From Gemmatales bacterium (GTDB taxonomy: Bacteria; Planctomycetota; Planctomycetia; Gemmatales; HRBIN36), in NCBI GenBank assembly GCA_025060195.1, contig JANXCQ010000003.1, forward strand, positions 64,722-128,721: DNA of 64,000 nucleotides, written 5' to 3'. This document shows positions 17,637 through 26,442 of the stretch, piece by piece. A model generated the notes under the pieces. The model did no database searches. It was not told where the DNA came from and saw nothing but the letters and a program-made list of their open reading frames with translations. Numbering within the stretch: the first letter of the stretch is position 1; each line of letters starts with the position of its first letter. The translations under genes and the position numbers were made by a program.

Positions 17637-19778
17637 GTTTTGCGGACGGAAATTAAGTACCCTAACGAGGAAGGCCCATTGATCAGTGATTTCCTCAATT
17701 AACTTCGAGGTCGGTTTCCCGGCACCGTGCCCGGCACGGGTTTCAATACGGATGAGAACGGGAGCATCTCCTGCCTGCTGTGCCTGCAATGCTGCTGCGA
17801 ACTTGAAGCTATGGGCAGGTACGACCCTATCGTCGGTATCGGCAGTAGTGATCAGGGTAGCGGGGTATTTTCGCTTGCCGGCACGCAATAATGCGTGATA
17901 GGGAGAATATGCATAAAGGGCCTTAAATTCCTCGGGATTGTCAGGCGAACCATAGTCATCTACCCAATATCGTCCTGCAGTGAATTTATGAAAGCGCAAC
18001 ATGTCCATTACTCCCACCGCGGGCAAACAGGCACCAAATAACTCCGGGCGTTGCGTCATACACGCGCCGACTAATAATCCGCCATTTGAGCTACCTTGAA
18101 TAGCTAATTTTTCTGGTCGGGTGTACTTGTGGGCAATTAACCATTCCGCGGCGGCAATGAAGTCATCGAAGACGTTCTGTTTGGTGAGTTTGGTTCCTGC
18201 CCGGTGCCATTCCTCGCCGTATTCGCCCCCACCGCGAAGATTAGCCATGGCAAATATGCCGCCCATTTCCATCCAAAGCAGGCGACCGATCGAAAAACTG
18301 GGCGTTAGAGGAATATTAAACCCCCCGTAGCCATATAGTAGGGTGGGATTATTACCGTCTAAGCGAATGCCTTTTTTGTGAGCGATAAACATGGGTATGC
18401 GAGTGCCGTCCTTGCTCTTATAGAATACCTGATGGACTTCATAATCCTCTGGGCGGAAATCTACTTGAGCGCGGCGGAATACAGTACTCTTGCCTGTTAT
18501 CAGGTCATAATGATAAATCGTGGGAGGAGTGGCGAAACTCGAAAATGTGTAGAAGGTTTCGGTGTCACTGCGGCGCCCGTAAAAGCCGCTGGCGGAACCG
18601 ATGCCAGGTAAATCCACATCGCGAACATATTTACCCTGCATATCATAAATGCGCACCTGACTTTTCGCATCTTGCAAATAAGTGACAATGAATAGGTTGC
18701 CGACTAACGCGACGGAGGTCATGGTAAATTCTTTTTCAGGAACAATCTCACGATAATGGTCGGGATGGGGCTTGCGAATGTCTATGGCGATGATTCGGCC
18801 CCGCGGAGCGTTCAAATCGGTTTTGAAGTAAAATATGGGACCGTCATTACCTAAGAACGTGTATTCGTTTTGGAAATGGTCAATCAATGGCACGGGCAGG
18901 CCATAGGGTTCTGACAGATCTTTATAGTAAATCCGATATTTATCGTCGGTGCCTTTATAAATAGTGAGGATGAGATAACGGCCGTCCTCGGTGACTTCAG
19001 GAATAAATCCCCATTCTGGCTGATCTGGGCGGGCATAGACTAGCACATCATCCGCTTGGGACGTGCCCAGGCGATGATAATATACCTTCTGATTTAGGTT
19101 GAGAGCCTGAAACTCTTGGCCAGGCTTAGGTTCGTCGAAACGACTATAAAAGAAGCCGCGGCTGTCTTTCGTCCAAGCCAGGCGCGTGAACTTAGTCCAC
19201 TGAATCAAATCATCTAAGGTTCGCCCCGTATCTAGGTCTAGGATTTTCCAGGTGCGCCAATCCGAGCCGGCTTCCTGGATGCCATAGGCTAAGTACCGTG
19301 CATCGTCGCTGACGGAAAGGCCTGCCAGAGCTATGGTGCCATCTTTTGACCAAGTATTAGGGTCTAATAGTAATCGAGGAGGGCCGTCTAAACGTTCGAG
19401 CATATAGAGCACGAATTGGTTTTGCAGGCCGTCGTTGCGTTCATAGAAGTAACGGTGACCCACCTTGAAAGGCGTGGTGTATTTCTCGAAATTCCAGAGC
19501 TTGGTAAGGCGGCGGCGAATGGCAGCGCGCTCCGGAATGCTTTCGAGGAAGGCGAAAGTAATTTTGTTTTGAGCTTCCACCCAGGCTGCGACCTCAGGGG
19601 ACTTACGAACATCTTCTTCGAGCCAGCGATAAGGGTCGGCCACCTTGATTCCGTGATAGATATCGTAAACTTCCACCTGTTTGGTCTCGGGATAGCGGAG
19701 TGGCGCTTGCGCGAAAATAGCAGCGGACATGGCCAGCATAAGCGCGACGAATAAGGCGCTAAACTTAGTGTAGCACAT
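17628..19778 (-). CDS. Secreted prolyl oligopeptidase (S9A)
   Basis: This 716-residue serine peptidase cleaves peptides after proline. It has a signal peptide (ALFVALMLAMSAAIFAQA, cut near 25), then the seven-bladed propeller (~60-440, starting DPYRWLEE), then the alpha/beta-hydrolase domain. The catalytic Ser564 lies in GSSNGG, the Asp in TADTDDRVVP (649/650) and His684 in RAGHGAG. GYGGFNIPLTP and MANLRGGGEYGEEWH are S9A hallmarks. The length is as usual for the family. GGGAGG (19785-19790 on the complementary strand) lies 6 bases before the ATG. The export signal suggests a periplasmic role in peptide scavenging. The gene ends tail to tail with the TPR gene with a short overlap. Confidence 0.95.
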   Translation of the reverse strand: MCYTKFSALFVALMLAMSAAIFAQAPLRYPETKQVEVYDIYHGIKVADPYRWLEEDVRKSPEVAAWVEAQNKITFAFLESIPERAAIRRRLTKLWNFEKYTTPFKVGHRYFYERNDGLQNQFVLYMLERLDGPPRLLLDPNTWSKDGTIALAGLSVSDDARYLAYGIQEAGSDWRTWKILDLDTGRTLDDLIQWTKFTRLAWTKDSRGFFYSRFDEPKPGQEFQALNLNQKVYYHRLGTSQADDVLVYARPDQPEWGFIPEVTEDGRYLILTIYKGTDDKYRIYYKDLSEPYGLPVPLIDHFQNEYTFLGNDGPIFYFKTDLNAPRGRIIAIDIRKPHPDHYREIVPEKEFTMTSVALVGNLFIVTYLQDAKSQVRIYDMQGKYVRDVDLPGIGSASGFYGRRSDTETFYTFSSFATPPTIYHYDLITGKSTVFRRAQVDFRPEDYEVHQVFYKSKDGTRIPMFIAHKKGIRLDGNNPTLLYGYGGFNIPLTPSFSIGRLLWMEMGGIFAMANLRGGGEYGEEWHRAGTKLTKQNVFDDFIAAAEWLIAHKYTRPEKLAIQGSSNGGLLVGACMTQRPELFGACLPAVGVMDMLRFHKFTAGRYWVDDYGSPDNPEEFKALYAYSPYHALLRAGKRKYPATLITTADTDDRVVPAHSFKFAAALQAQQAGDAPVLIRIETRAGHGAGKPTSKLIEEITDQWAFLVRVLNFRPQNLD

Positions 19779-20092
19779 AGCTATCCTCCCTTCTCTGAGT
19801 CAATGTACTCATGGTGGTTGCGATTTTATAAAGTGACTTGAAGCACGACACTAGGCAGAGTATTGTGAGCGGCGTACTACGGCTTCATTTATGCAGGGGG
19901 AACTCGGCACTGCAGAAGCAGGTCAACACTAGCTCAATCAGCGGCTTCAATGTATAGCGGGCAGTAATAGCCTGAGTGGTTTCGGTCAGAAGAAACTTGT
20001 TCATAGCGCTTTTAGGTTTGAACCGATGGCTGAATACCGGTAAATTAATGAGTGCGTAACGGGGGTAATACTACGGAGCGAGCGAAAGGCCC
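19779..20092. other. Divergent intergenic region
   Basis: These 314 bases separate the divergent prolyl oligopeptidase and small membrane protein genes. They should hold both promoters and the GGGAGG ribosome-binding site of the peptidase at its start. No clear promoter consensus, RNA or reading frame can be named. Confidence 0.5.
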
Positions 20093-20689
20093 ATGATGCA
20101 TGCACAAGAAAAGCCTGCGTCCTACACTGTGTTCGGAATTTTGCACATTATTATCGGTTTGTTAGGAGTGTTGTGCGGCGTGATTCAGAGTGTGGCGCTG
20201 CAGCCCATCCACATCGGACCTGCAGGTCAAGAGGTAAATATCTGGCTCTTGATAGTGCAGGCGCATCCGGCAATTGAGACGTGGGTCAGAGTGACAACTC
20301 TGATTAGTGTGTTGCTGTCGGTGATGCTCGTCGTCGCAGGGATAATACTGCTGATGGGAAGCCGCAATGGGGCGGTACTTTCGTTGCTGTATAGCGTGGG
20401 TAAAATTTTGGTAACACTGCTGGATATAGGTTTTTCTTTTCTCTACCTATTTCCGGCCATGGATGAAGTCTTGCCGAAGGTTTTGCCGGGCATGCCGCAA
20501 CCTCAGCGAAACGCTTTCCTACTTGGCATTAGAACGGGTATGCTATTTGGGGGTTCTATTTCCCTAGTATATCCAGTGGTAGTCTTGGCATTTAGCATAA
20601 TTTGGTTATTTCGCCCCCACTCGTTAGAAGTGGGACGAGCAGACCGTTATGATCGCTCCACGGATGCCGACTCAGGTTGGCAAAGTTGA
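20093..20689 (+). CDS. Small four-helix membrane protein, unknown function
   Basis: This 198-residue protein has four predicted membrane segments: FGILHIIIGLLGVLCGVIQS (~14-33), TLISVLLSVMLVVAGIILLMG (~69-90), ILVTLLDIGFSFLYLF (~105-121) and SISLVYPVVVLAFSIIWLF (~155-174). A polar tail follows. The loop between segments 1 and 2 has an extracytoplasmic look. No family or catalytic motif was recognised; the arrangement resembles generic planctomycete membrane proteins. AAGG lies just before the two adjacent ATG codons; either could be used. The stop is 3 bp from the stop of the convergent yebC-type gene. Confidence 0.7.
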   Translation: MMHAQEKPASYTVFGILHIIIGLLGVLCGVIQSVALQPIHIGPAGQEVNIWLLIVQAHPAIETWVRVTTLISVLLSVMLVVAGIILLMGSRNGAVLSLLYSVGKILVTLLDIGFSFLYLFPAMDEVLPKVLPGMPQPQRNAFLLGIRTGMLFGGSISLVYPVVVLAFSIIWLFRPHSLEVGRADRYDRSTDADSGWQS

Positions 20690-20692
20690 GTC

Positions 20693-21445
20693 TTAGCTCT
20701 GGGCGAGTGCCAGGGCTTCCTCCTCGGTGATGTTGATGTTGGAATAGACGTTCTGAACATCGTCGTGTTCGTCAAGCATGTCCATGAGTTTGAGCACCCG
20801 CTTGGCCGTTTCGTGGTCGACATCCACGGGTGATTTTGGCAGTTGGACAAGCTCCGCAGAGAGAACCGGGATCTGATGCTGTTTGAGCGAGGTCTGGACT
20901 TGTGAGAGTGCGGAAGGGTCGCAAGTGATTTCGTACTTGGAGCCGGTGCGTTTGAGGTCGTCGGCGCCGCCTTCCAGAACAATTTCCAATAAGCGGTCTT
21001 CGTCAATGGCATCACAAGGCACGACGATGAGTCCTTTGCGTTCGAAAAGCCAGGCGACGGCGCCCGCGGCACCCATTTTGCCGCCACCTTTTTCGAATAG
21101 TTTGCGAATTTCGCTGGTGGTGCGGTTGCGGTTATCGGTGGCGCATTCGACAAGGATGGCGACGCCGCCAGGGCCGTAGCCTTCGTAGGTGACTTCCTCG
21201 ATGGCTTCGCCTTCCACCTCCCCGCTGCCTTTCTTGATGGCCCGCTCGATCGTGTCCTTGGGCATGCCCACTTCTTTGGCCTTTTCGATGGCGTAGCGGA
21301 GCTTCGGGTTAGTAGCCGGGTCAGGGCCGCCTTGACGAACTGCCACTTGAATGGCCCGCGCCAGTTTGCTGAAAAGCTGTCCTTTGCGGGCGTCGGCGGC
21401 GCTCTTCTGACGCTTAATCGTCGCCCAGTGTGAATGACCCGCCAT
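20693..21445 (-). CDS. YebC/TACO1-family protein
   Basis: This 250-residue cytosolic protein belongs to the family of translation and transcription modulators YebC/PmpR/TACO1. The invariant N-terminus MAGHSHWATIKRQKSAADAR is present. RKGQLFSKLAR, GGPDPATNPKLRYAIEKA, YEGYGPGGVAILVE and TDNRNRTTSEIRKLF follow in the usual order. The length is normal. Family members act on translation at proline stretches and have also been described as DNA-binding regulators; which applies here is not shown. GGAGA lies 6 bases before the ATG. It is followed by no co-directional gene, and upstream lies a long gene-free stretch. Confidence 0.96.
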   Translation of the reverse strand: MAGHSHWATIKRQKSAADARKGQLFSKLARAIQVAVRQGGPDPATNPKLRYAIEKAKEVGMPKDTIERAIKKGSGEVEGEAIEEVTYEGYGPGGVAILVECATDNRNRTTSEIRKLFEKGGGKMGAAGAVAWLFERKGLIVVPCDAIDEDRLLEIVLEGGADDLKRTGSKYEITCDPSALSQVQTSLKQHQIPVLSAELVQLPKSPVDVDHETAKRVLKLMDMLDEHDDVQNVYSNINITEEEALALAQS

Positions 21446-22414
21446 GATATATCTCCGTGAATTTATGGTCAGTGCACCAAGTACACGCTGCTGGCCAACT
21501 AAATAATTTTACAGACACGCGGTTAGCGATTGCAGCGCGCGGTCATCCTGTTTGCCATTATCGTCAGGTGCACGTCGAGCTTCCAGAGCTAAGACTTGGT
21601 TATTTGGTCGCGGCCAGGGACTTTGTTAGACGGCAGTGTACTGCGTAACAGTGTGACCGACTTAGTCGCAGTTGGCGGGGATGCGATTGTATGGGGAAGG
21701 GGCCGCTGATCGTGTGCAGCGGCGCGTCCGTAAATATAGGAGTCACCATTAGACAGGCAGAGGGATCGGGAAAACTTAGTAGGCAGGGATGGGCTGGTAG
21801 GGCAATGTGGTGCATTTTTGCGGATTGGCGCACGCGTTATGACTGCGAGCGCGTTGGTTTCTGCGTACTTTTCTGCGCTTGTTCGTCTCATCTACGGTTT
21901 GATTGGCACTCGTTCCCTGCGTAGCCATGTGAGCCAGCATGTGAATGGGAACGGGATCGTTCTGATGGGAGCTTGATAAACCGCGACTTATGCATTCGGA
22001 CGCGGAACAGAGACCCACCCTTGTGGCGAACGTAACTTTGGCCTGCGTGCGGAGTCTCTCCCGGCGCGACGATATGCAACAGTCGATTACGCGGATGCCC
22101 ATCGGGCCATGAATGTAAACCATTCGAGCCCACGGCTTTCTTAACGAGGTTGCGTCATGCGGCCAGAGCGAAAAGTTTCGCCGGTTCCGTAAGCGGTAAA
22201 GTTTGACAAAAATCGCGCGGGACATGGCGACCGGGTAGCATCGGGGGGCTTCCCTGCGTGTGTAGTGAGCTATGATGAAAGGGGGGACGGGTTACTTCGT
22301 CCCAGGTGACTACCCGTCTGCTGATGCAGGCTGACCGCTTGGTCAAACTTCTGGCGAGAGTAGAAACCAGCCACCGCAGGGCTGATATCTAAGGCCCGCT
22401 TGGGGAGATGCATC
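21446..22414. other. Long gene-free stretch with structured leader at its right end
   Basis: About 970 bases hold no convincing gene. Minus-strand open frames of up to 149 codons in 21776-22346 have unnatural composition (rich in Arg/Ser/His/Cys), no ribosome-binding site and no recognised domain. No tRNA, tmRNA, RNase P or known riboswitch consensus was seen. The last 130 bases contain several perfect inverted repeats and are listed separately. Confidence 0.5.
22284..22345 (+). promoter_or_regulatory. Leader with two mutually exclusive hairpins plus a third
   Basis: GGGACG (22284-22289) can pair with CGTCCC (22298-22303). Alternatively GACGGGT (22286-22292) can pair with ACCCGTC (22312-22318), so the two helices exclude each other. 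A third hairpin, TGACC-GCTT-GGTCA, lies at 22332-22345. These sit 70-130 bases before the ATG at 22415. The layout is compatible with an RNA switch, but no known class is recognised and chance is possible. Confidence 0.3.
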
Positions 22415-23308
22415 ATGCCGCTTATGAGGAAATTGAACTGGGTCGCGTGGTTAGCGATAGTAGGTAGCGCCGGTTGTGGCGAAACGTTCCGTTGCTGGCG
22501 GATGAATCATCCGATTGTGGGACGGTTGCCCCCGCGTCCGGCAGTACTGGAACCGGCAGTGCCTGCTCCGCCACCGGGGCAATCATTGTATCCCGTATTG
22601 CCCAATGGCCGATGTTGTCCGAGCGCGGTGCCGGCCGTGCCGGGAAGCAGCGTGTCGCCTTCGACGGTGCCCAATGGCCCGTATGTTCCCGCTCCTCCGA
22701 ATGGTCTAAAGTCGCCGTCGTCGGGAGCGCCGAGTAGTTCGTATTACGCACCGTTACCGAGTCCGGGATGGCAGGCGGTGCCTGCGCCCGCAACGGGGAT
22801 TCAGCCAGCTGATCATCGCACCACTGTGCCAACGACTCCGGTGGCCGACTTTCCCGTGGACATTGCCCGTTGGCAGGTGCCGTATCAAGGAGTAGCGAGC
22901 GGATTATACCCGCACGGGCAGGGTTGGGATTGGCTGCGCCAGAAGGGATATCGAACCGTGCTCCATCTCAAATCATCAGGGGAAGATGATAGCGGGCTGC
23001 GGGGGGAATGTGAGCGACGAGGTCTGCGTTATCTGGTCCTGGAGGTCGAACCGCAGACACTAAACCGCGAATTGGTGCTTCGCTTTAGCCAGACCTTGGC
23101 TGATCGCTCCTTACATCCCATTTTCATCACCGATAAAGACGGGGTGCGAGCCGGGGCGTTGTGGTATTTGCATTATCGGCTGACGGAAAAATTGGACGAG
23201 GCCGAGGCGCGGCGTCGTGCAGCGCAGCACGGTTTGGCCGACAAGGATCCGCGCCCGGAGGTGGCCGAGTTGTGGCAGGCCGTGCAGAATGTTCTCCAGT
23301 CGCCTTGA
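22415..23308 (+). CDS. Proline-rich lipoprotein-like pseudo-phosphatase (dual-specificity fold)
   Basis: This 297-residue protein has an N-terminal hydrophobic segment ending in a weak lipobox (SAG-Cys21). About 110 Pro/Ser/Gly-rich residues follow. The C-terminal domain, from ~145, resembles planctomycete dual-specificity phosphatase-like proteins (GLYPHGQGWDWLRQKGYRTV, LRYLVLEVE, then IFITDKDGVRAG). The phosphatase loop C-x5-R would need Cys at position 239, but Thr is there, with Arg245 retained, so catalysis by the usual mechanism is not expected. The ATG at 22415 is chosen because GGGGAGA lies 6-7 bases before it; an upstream TTG at 22400 is unlikely. The PLP enzyme gene starts 23 bp after the stop, suggesting an operon. 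The role is unknown; it may bind a phospho-ligand or be a scaffold. Confidence 0.7.
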   Translation: MPLMRKLNWVAWLAIVGSAGCGETFRCWRMNHPIVGRLPPRPAVLEPAVPAPPPGQSLYPVLPNGRCCPSAVPAVPGSSVSPSTVPNGPYVPAPPNGLKSPSSGAPSSSYYAPLPSPGWQAVPAPATGIQPADHRTTVPTTPVADFPVDIARWQVPYQGVASGLYPHGQGWDWLRQKGYRTVLHLKSSGEDDSGLRGECERRGLRYLVLEVEPQTLNRELVLRFSQTLADRSLHPIFITDKDGVRAGALWYLHYRLTEKLDEAEARRRAAQHGLADKDPRPEVAELWQAVQNVLQSP

Positions 23309-23331
23309 AACGCACGGCTGAGCGTAGCAAC

Positions 23332-24483
23332 ATGAGCGAAGTCGAACTGGGTCCGACGAGGCCCCTTGTATCACCCTTGTATTGTAGCGCTGTTTACAGC
23401 TTTCCCGATCTGGACGCCTTGGAGGCGGTTTATCAAGGCCAAGTGAGCGGATTTGTTTACGCGCGGGATGGGCATCCCAACGCGGTGAGCCTGGCTCAGA
23501 GATTGGCCAGTTGGGAGTCGGCGAAGTGGTGCATCGTAACCGCTTCGGGCATGGCGGCGCTGGCTTTGACTTTGATGGCGTTGCTCCGCGGGGGCGACGT
23601 TGTGGTCGCAAGCCGACGGCTCTATGGTCGCACTTTACAGTTGCTTACCGAAGAGCTACTCCGTTGGCAGGTGCATACGTGCTTGGTGGATCTGGACGAC
23701 ACAAAAGCCTTCGCTGCCGCTCTGGCCCATCGGCCACGGTTGGTGTTGGTGGAAACGCTTTCTAATCCGACGCTAAGGCTGGCAAACATTCCTCGGCTGG
23801 CGCAACTGTGCCAAGAAGTGGGCGCCCATTTATTGGTGGATAATACCTTTGCCACGCCGGTACTGTGCCAGCCGTTGCGACTGGGTGCCGATTTCGTAGT
23901 GGAAAGTCTGACGAAAATGCTTAGCGGGCATAGCGACGTTACACTCGGAGCTGTTCTTGGTCGGGACGACCAAGCTTGGGAGCGTTTCCGGCGTGTATGC
24001 ACGATTTTCGGATGGACGGGGAATCCATTTGATTGCTGGTTGGCTGAGCGGGGACTGCAAACTCTGACGGTGCGGATGCAGCAGGCGAGTCGCACGGCGC
24101 AAGCCCTGGCCGATTGGTTGGCGCAACATCCCCACATTCGCCGCGTTATATATCCGGGACGACGCGATCATCCTGACCATGAGCTAGCTCGGGAACTTTT
24201 CGGCGGGCTTTACGGCAACATGCTGAGCATCGAATTGACAGGCGGTCGGGAGGTGGTCAATCAGTTTCTGCGCCGACAGGACAAAATCGTGCTGGCGCCG
24301 TCGCTGGGTGATGTGCGGACGATTTGTACGCATCCTGCTTCGACGAGTCACCGCTACGCTCCCCCGGAAGAAAACGCGCGCGAGGGAATTACCGATGGGC
24401 TGCTGCGCATTTCAGTCGGGCTCGAGCCTCTCGAGGAACTCCAGCAGGCATTTCAGCGCGGGCTGGATGGCGCAGGAACCTAG
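23332..24483 (+). CDS. Cys/Met-metabolism PLP-dependent enzyme (gamma-synthase/lyase family)
   Basis: This 383-residue fold-type I PLP enzyme is of the MetB/MetC/MGL family. Blocks include GFVYARDGHPNAVSLAQRLA, the PLP-phosphate-binding TASGMAALAL, VETLSNPTLRLANI, LLVDNTFATPVLCQPL, and the Schiff-base Lys in SLTKMLSGHSDV. The C-terminal part has the substrate-carboxylate region THPASTSHRYAPPE and LLRISVGLEPLEEL. Substrate choice (cystathionine gamma-synthase, cystathionine lyase, O-acylhomoserine sulfhydrylase or methionine lyase) cannot be decided by eye. The start is the ATG at 23332; longer upstream reading would overlap the previous gene in another frame and is not needed. The phosphatase-like gene lies 23 bp upstream. 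Confidence 0.93.
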   Translation: MSEVELGPTRPLVSPLYCSAVYSFPDLDALEAVYQGQVSGFVYARDGHPNAVSLAQRLASWESAKWCIVTASGMAALALTLMALLRGGDVVVASRRLYGRTLQLLTEELLRWQVHTCLVDLDDTKAFAAALAHRPRLVLVETLSNPTLRLANIPRLAQLCQEVGAHLLVDNTFATPVLCQPLRLGADFVVESLTKMLSGHSDVTLGAVLGRDDQAWERFRRVCTIFGWTGNPFDCWLAERGLQTLTVRMQQASRTAQALADWLAQHPHIRRVIYPGRRDHPDHELARELFGGLYGNMLSIELTGGREVVNQFLRRQDKIVLAPSLGDVRTICTHPASTSHRYAPPEENAREGITDGLLRISVGLEPLEELQQAFQRGLDGAGT

Positions 24484-24560
24484 CGTGCTGAAGACTCTTT
24501 CGCCGGGAATAATGGGTGCCTGTATAATTGCGAGGTCAACCATGTAACGGGAGAGCAACC

Positions 24561-25085
24561 ATGTATGCACGTGTGATAGTAACCAGTATCACGTTGCTGG
24601 GTCTGGCAGGTACGGCCTTGGGGCAAGTCGGTGTGCGGGACATGCGCGACCGCATGCTCGACCGGCAACGTACCATGTTGCGGTATCAATATAACTTAGC
24701 ACTGCAGGCGATGTCGCAAATGCCGTTTTGTCCGCCGCCGATCTTGGGGGTGCAGCAGATCCAAATCGTTTACTGGCAACAGTTGCATCAGGGGGGATAT
24801 TTGCCGCCGCCAGTGGCGTTGTCGCCTGCGCCGGTGGTTGTTGCGCCAGCTCCTACGCTTCCGCCGGCCTTGACCGCGGAAGAACGGCGGCAACTTCGCG
24901 AGGCAGAGCGTGTGGCCTTCCGCGAGGCTCCCGGGATGCGTAGTTTGGAGTTGGCGCGGTTAGTCGCCGCACATAATCCTGACCTGGCCCGGCAACTCCT
25001 GGCCCAAGCGATTCAGGAAGCAGGCGAGAACTCTCCGGTTGGGCAGCTAGCCCGTCTGGAGCTACGCAAGCTCGACGAACCGTAA
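24561..25085 (+). CDS. Small secreted protein, unknown function
   Basis: This 174-residue protein begins with a signal peptide (VIVTSITLLGLAGTALGQ, predicted cleavage near 22). The mature part has an Arg/Met-rich helix (RDMRDRMLDRQRTMLRYQYN), a Pro/Ala-rich middle (PPPVALSPAPVVVAPAPTLP) and a C-terminal helical part rich in Leu, Ala, Glu and Arg. No family was recognised. The ATG at 24561 has GGGAG about 7 bases upstream; an in-frame start 11 codons earlier lacks one. It lies 77 bp after the PLP enzyme gene and may be a separate transcript. Confidence 0.7.
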   Translation: MYARVIVTSITLLGLAGTALGQVGVRDMRDRMLDRQRTMLRYQYNLALQAMSQMPFCPPPILGVQQIQIVYWQQLHQGGYLPPPVALSPAPVVVAPAPTLPPALTAEERRQLREAERVAFREAPGMRSLELARLVAAHNPDLARQLLAQAIQEAGENSPVGQLARLELRKLDEP

Positions 25086-25571
25086 CACCTGTGAAGGATT
25101 TCGCTGGCGAACTGAGCGGGCTGTATGAGGCTGCTTTCCGACGCCGCGTAACCAGCTGCGATAAGAGCAGTCAGCCGACGACGAAGTGCTTTTATGGCCC
25201 AGAGGCCCGCTGTGTTTGAATTCCTCTTGAAGCAGGTGGTGTTCTTCCGTACCTCGTTGCAGATCATGGCTCCTTTGTGCTGGTAATCAGGCCGCTCTCA
25301 CTTGACTAATCTTTCGATTGCTCCGAACGACCGACACAGTCCGCTGCGCTAGTTGCGTTGCGTTAATTTGCGTCATCTGCGCTTTCGGTGAACTGCCGCG
25401 TTGTCATGCAACGCCCTAGCGTGAGCTTTCCCTCGAATCAGCTATGCACCTAATTAACGAATCTGCGAGCTGCGAGAGTTGCTGAAATTGACTGCAGTAG
25501 CGTCCTAGATACACGCATCAGTTTCTCCAACCACTTGGCCAGAACCCATAGCTGCTGTAGGTTTGCCGTGA
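25086..25571. other. Gene-free, possibly decayed stretch
   Basis: These 486 bases hold no usable frame in any direction that I can support. Short frames are broken by stops. The stretch borders the 5'-truncated sialidase-like pseudogene and may be part of the same decayed segment. No insertion-sequence ends or transposase motif could be identified. Confidence 0.45.
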
Positions 25572-26111
25572 ACGGTTGCAGAGTCCAAAGATTATGGCGT
25601 CGCATATCGTTGGGATAGGGAAGAGAAAAGACAGGGATACACTACGGTTGTGTATCACACAAAGGACGGGCTGGACTACCGGAAGTTGGCCGAGTTTACG
25701 CCGCCCCATTGCAACGAGGCGACCTTGCGGTTCGACGGCACGACGCTTTCTGTTTGCAGCGACGCGACGGTCAGCTCAACGCTGCCTTACTGATTAGGTG
25801 TGGCCCAGCCCCCTTATAAAGAATGGGCATGGAAGGATTTAGGCAATTATTTGGGAGGCCCCAACTTGGTCCGCTTACTTAATGGTCGCTGGCTGGCTGC
25901 GGGTCGCATGTTTCAGAATGGTCAGCCGCGAACGGTGCTCTCTGAGTTGGATGTGCGACAAGGCCGACTTATCCCAGTACTAACCGCGCCCAGCGGCGAC
26001 GACACGAGTTATCCGGGATTGGTTTGGCACGACGGTAAGCTTTATGTCAGTTATTACCGTTCGCATGAAGGTAAATCCGCTGCTCATTTGGCAGTGGTTC
26101 GTGTACCCTGA
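25572..26111 (+). pseudogene. Decayed sialidase-like (BNR/Asp-box) gene remnant with in-frame TGA
   Basis: A single frame runs from just after a stop at 25569-25571 to the TGA at 26109-26111, interrupted by TGA at 25791-25793. The sense parts on both sides resemble one protein: YGVAYRWDREE, TVVYHTKDGLDYRKLAEF and NEATLRFDGTTLSV before it; PPYKEWAWKDLGNYLGGPN, LLNGRWLAAGRM, GDDTSYPGLVWHDGKLYVSY and SSHEGK-like RSHEGKSAAHLAVV after it. These match my recollection of planctomycete exo-alpha-sialidase-like proteins. The N-terminal half of the usual ~350-residue protein is absent and no start with a ribosome-binding site exists. It is therefore read as a relic. A frame-preserving stop codon and intact 3' half suggest recent decay. 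Confidence 0.7.
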
Positions 26112-26442
26112 GCGCGCAGCGAGCGGGATTACTCTGCTCGCCAGGCTTGGTTTTGGTCTCATGGTTGCAGTTATGCAAGGGCAGCAAGTGAGCAAAGATT
26201 TCGTTGGCCGAGATGACCTCATTCGTCATACTACTGGAGGCAGGGATGCGATCAGGCCCAACCGGAGCGCTCGCCGCATCGGTTGGCCTATCAGATTTAG
26301 CTGGGCGCAAGCCAGATACTTCTGATAAAATTCGCAGGGGGAGAGAATTACCGAGGGGCGAACTGAGAACCGCTCAGTAGTGTGATGGTCGTCTCCCGGC
26401 ACGAGACCTTCCAGTGAAGGCTAGATGAAACAGGAGACCAGC
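26112..26442. other. Leader region of the secreted-protein gene run
   Basis: These 331 bases follow the pseudogene and precede the first gene of the envelope cluster. They should contain its promoter. A short frame from 26245 (MRSGPTGALAASVGLSD) faintly recalls the start of secreted planctomycete proteins but stops soon and is not called. AGGAG at 26432-26436 is the ribosome-binding site of the next gene. Confidence 0.45.

Noticed and set aside
21776-22225. 149-codon minus-strand frame in the long gene-free stretch
   Set aside because: Odd composition, no ribosome-binding site and no recognised fold.
22202-22235. TTGACA at 22203 as a sigma-70 promoter -35 box
   Set aside because: No acceptable -10 box at 16-18 bases spacing; single hexamers occur by chance.
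21446-22414. tRNA, RNase P, tmRNA or 6S RNA gene
   Set aside because: No matching conserved sequence (such as the T-loop GTTCRANYC or RNase P core) was found on either strand.
26245-26380. Possible start of a Tat-type secreted protein (MRSGPTGALAASVGLSD)
   Set aside because: The frame ends soon, with no supporting domain or start signal; similarity may be chance.
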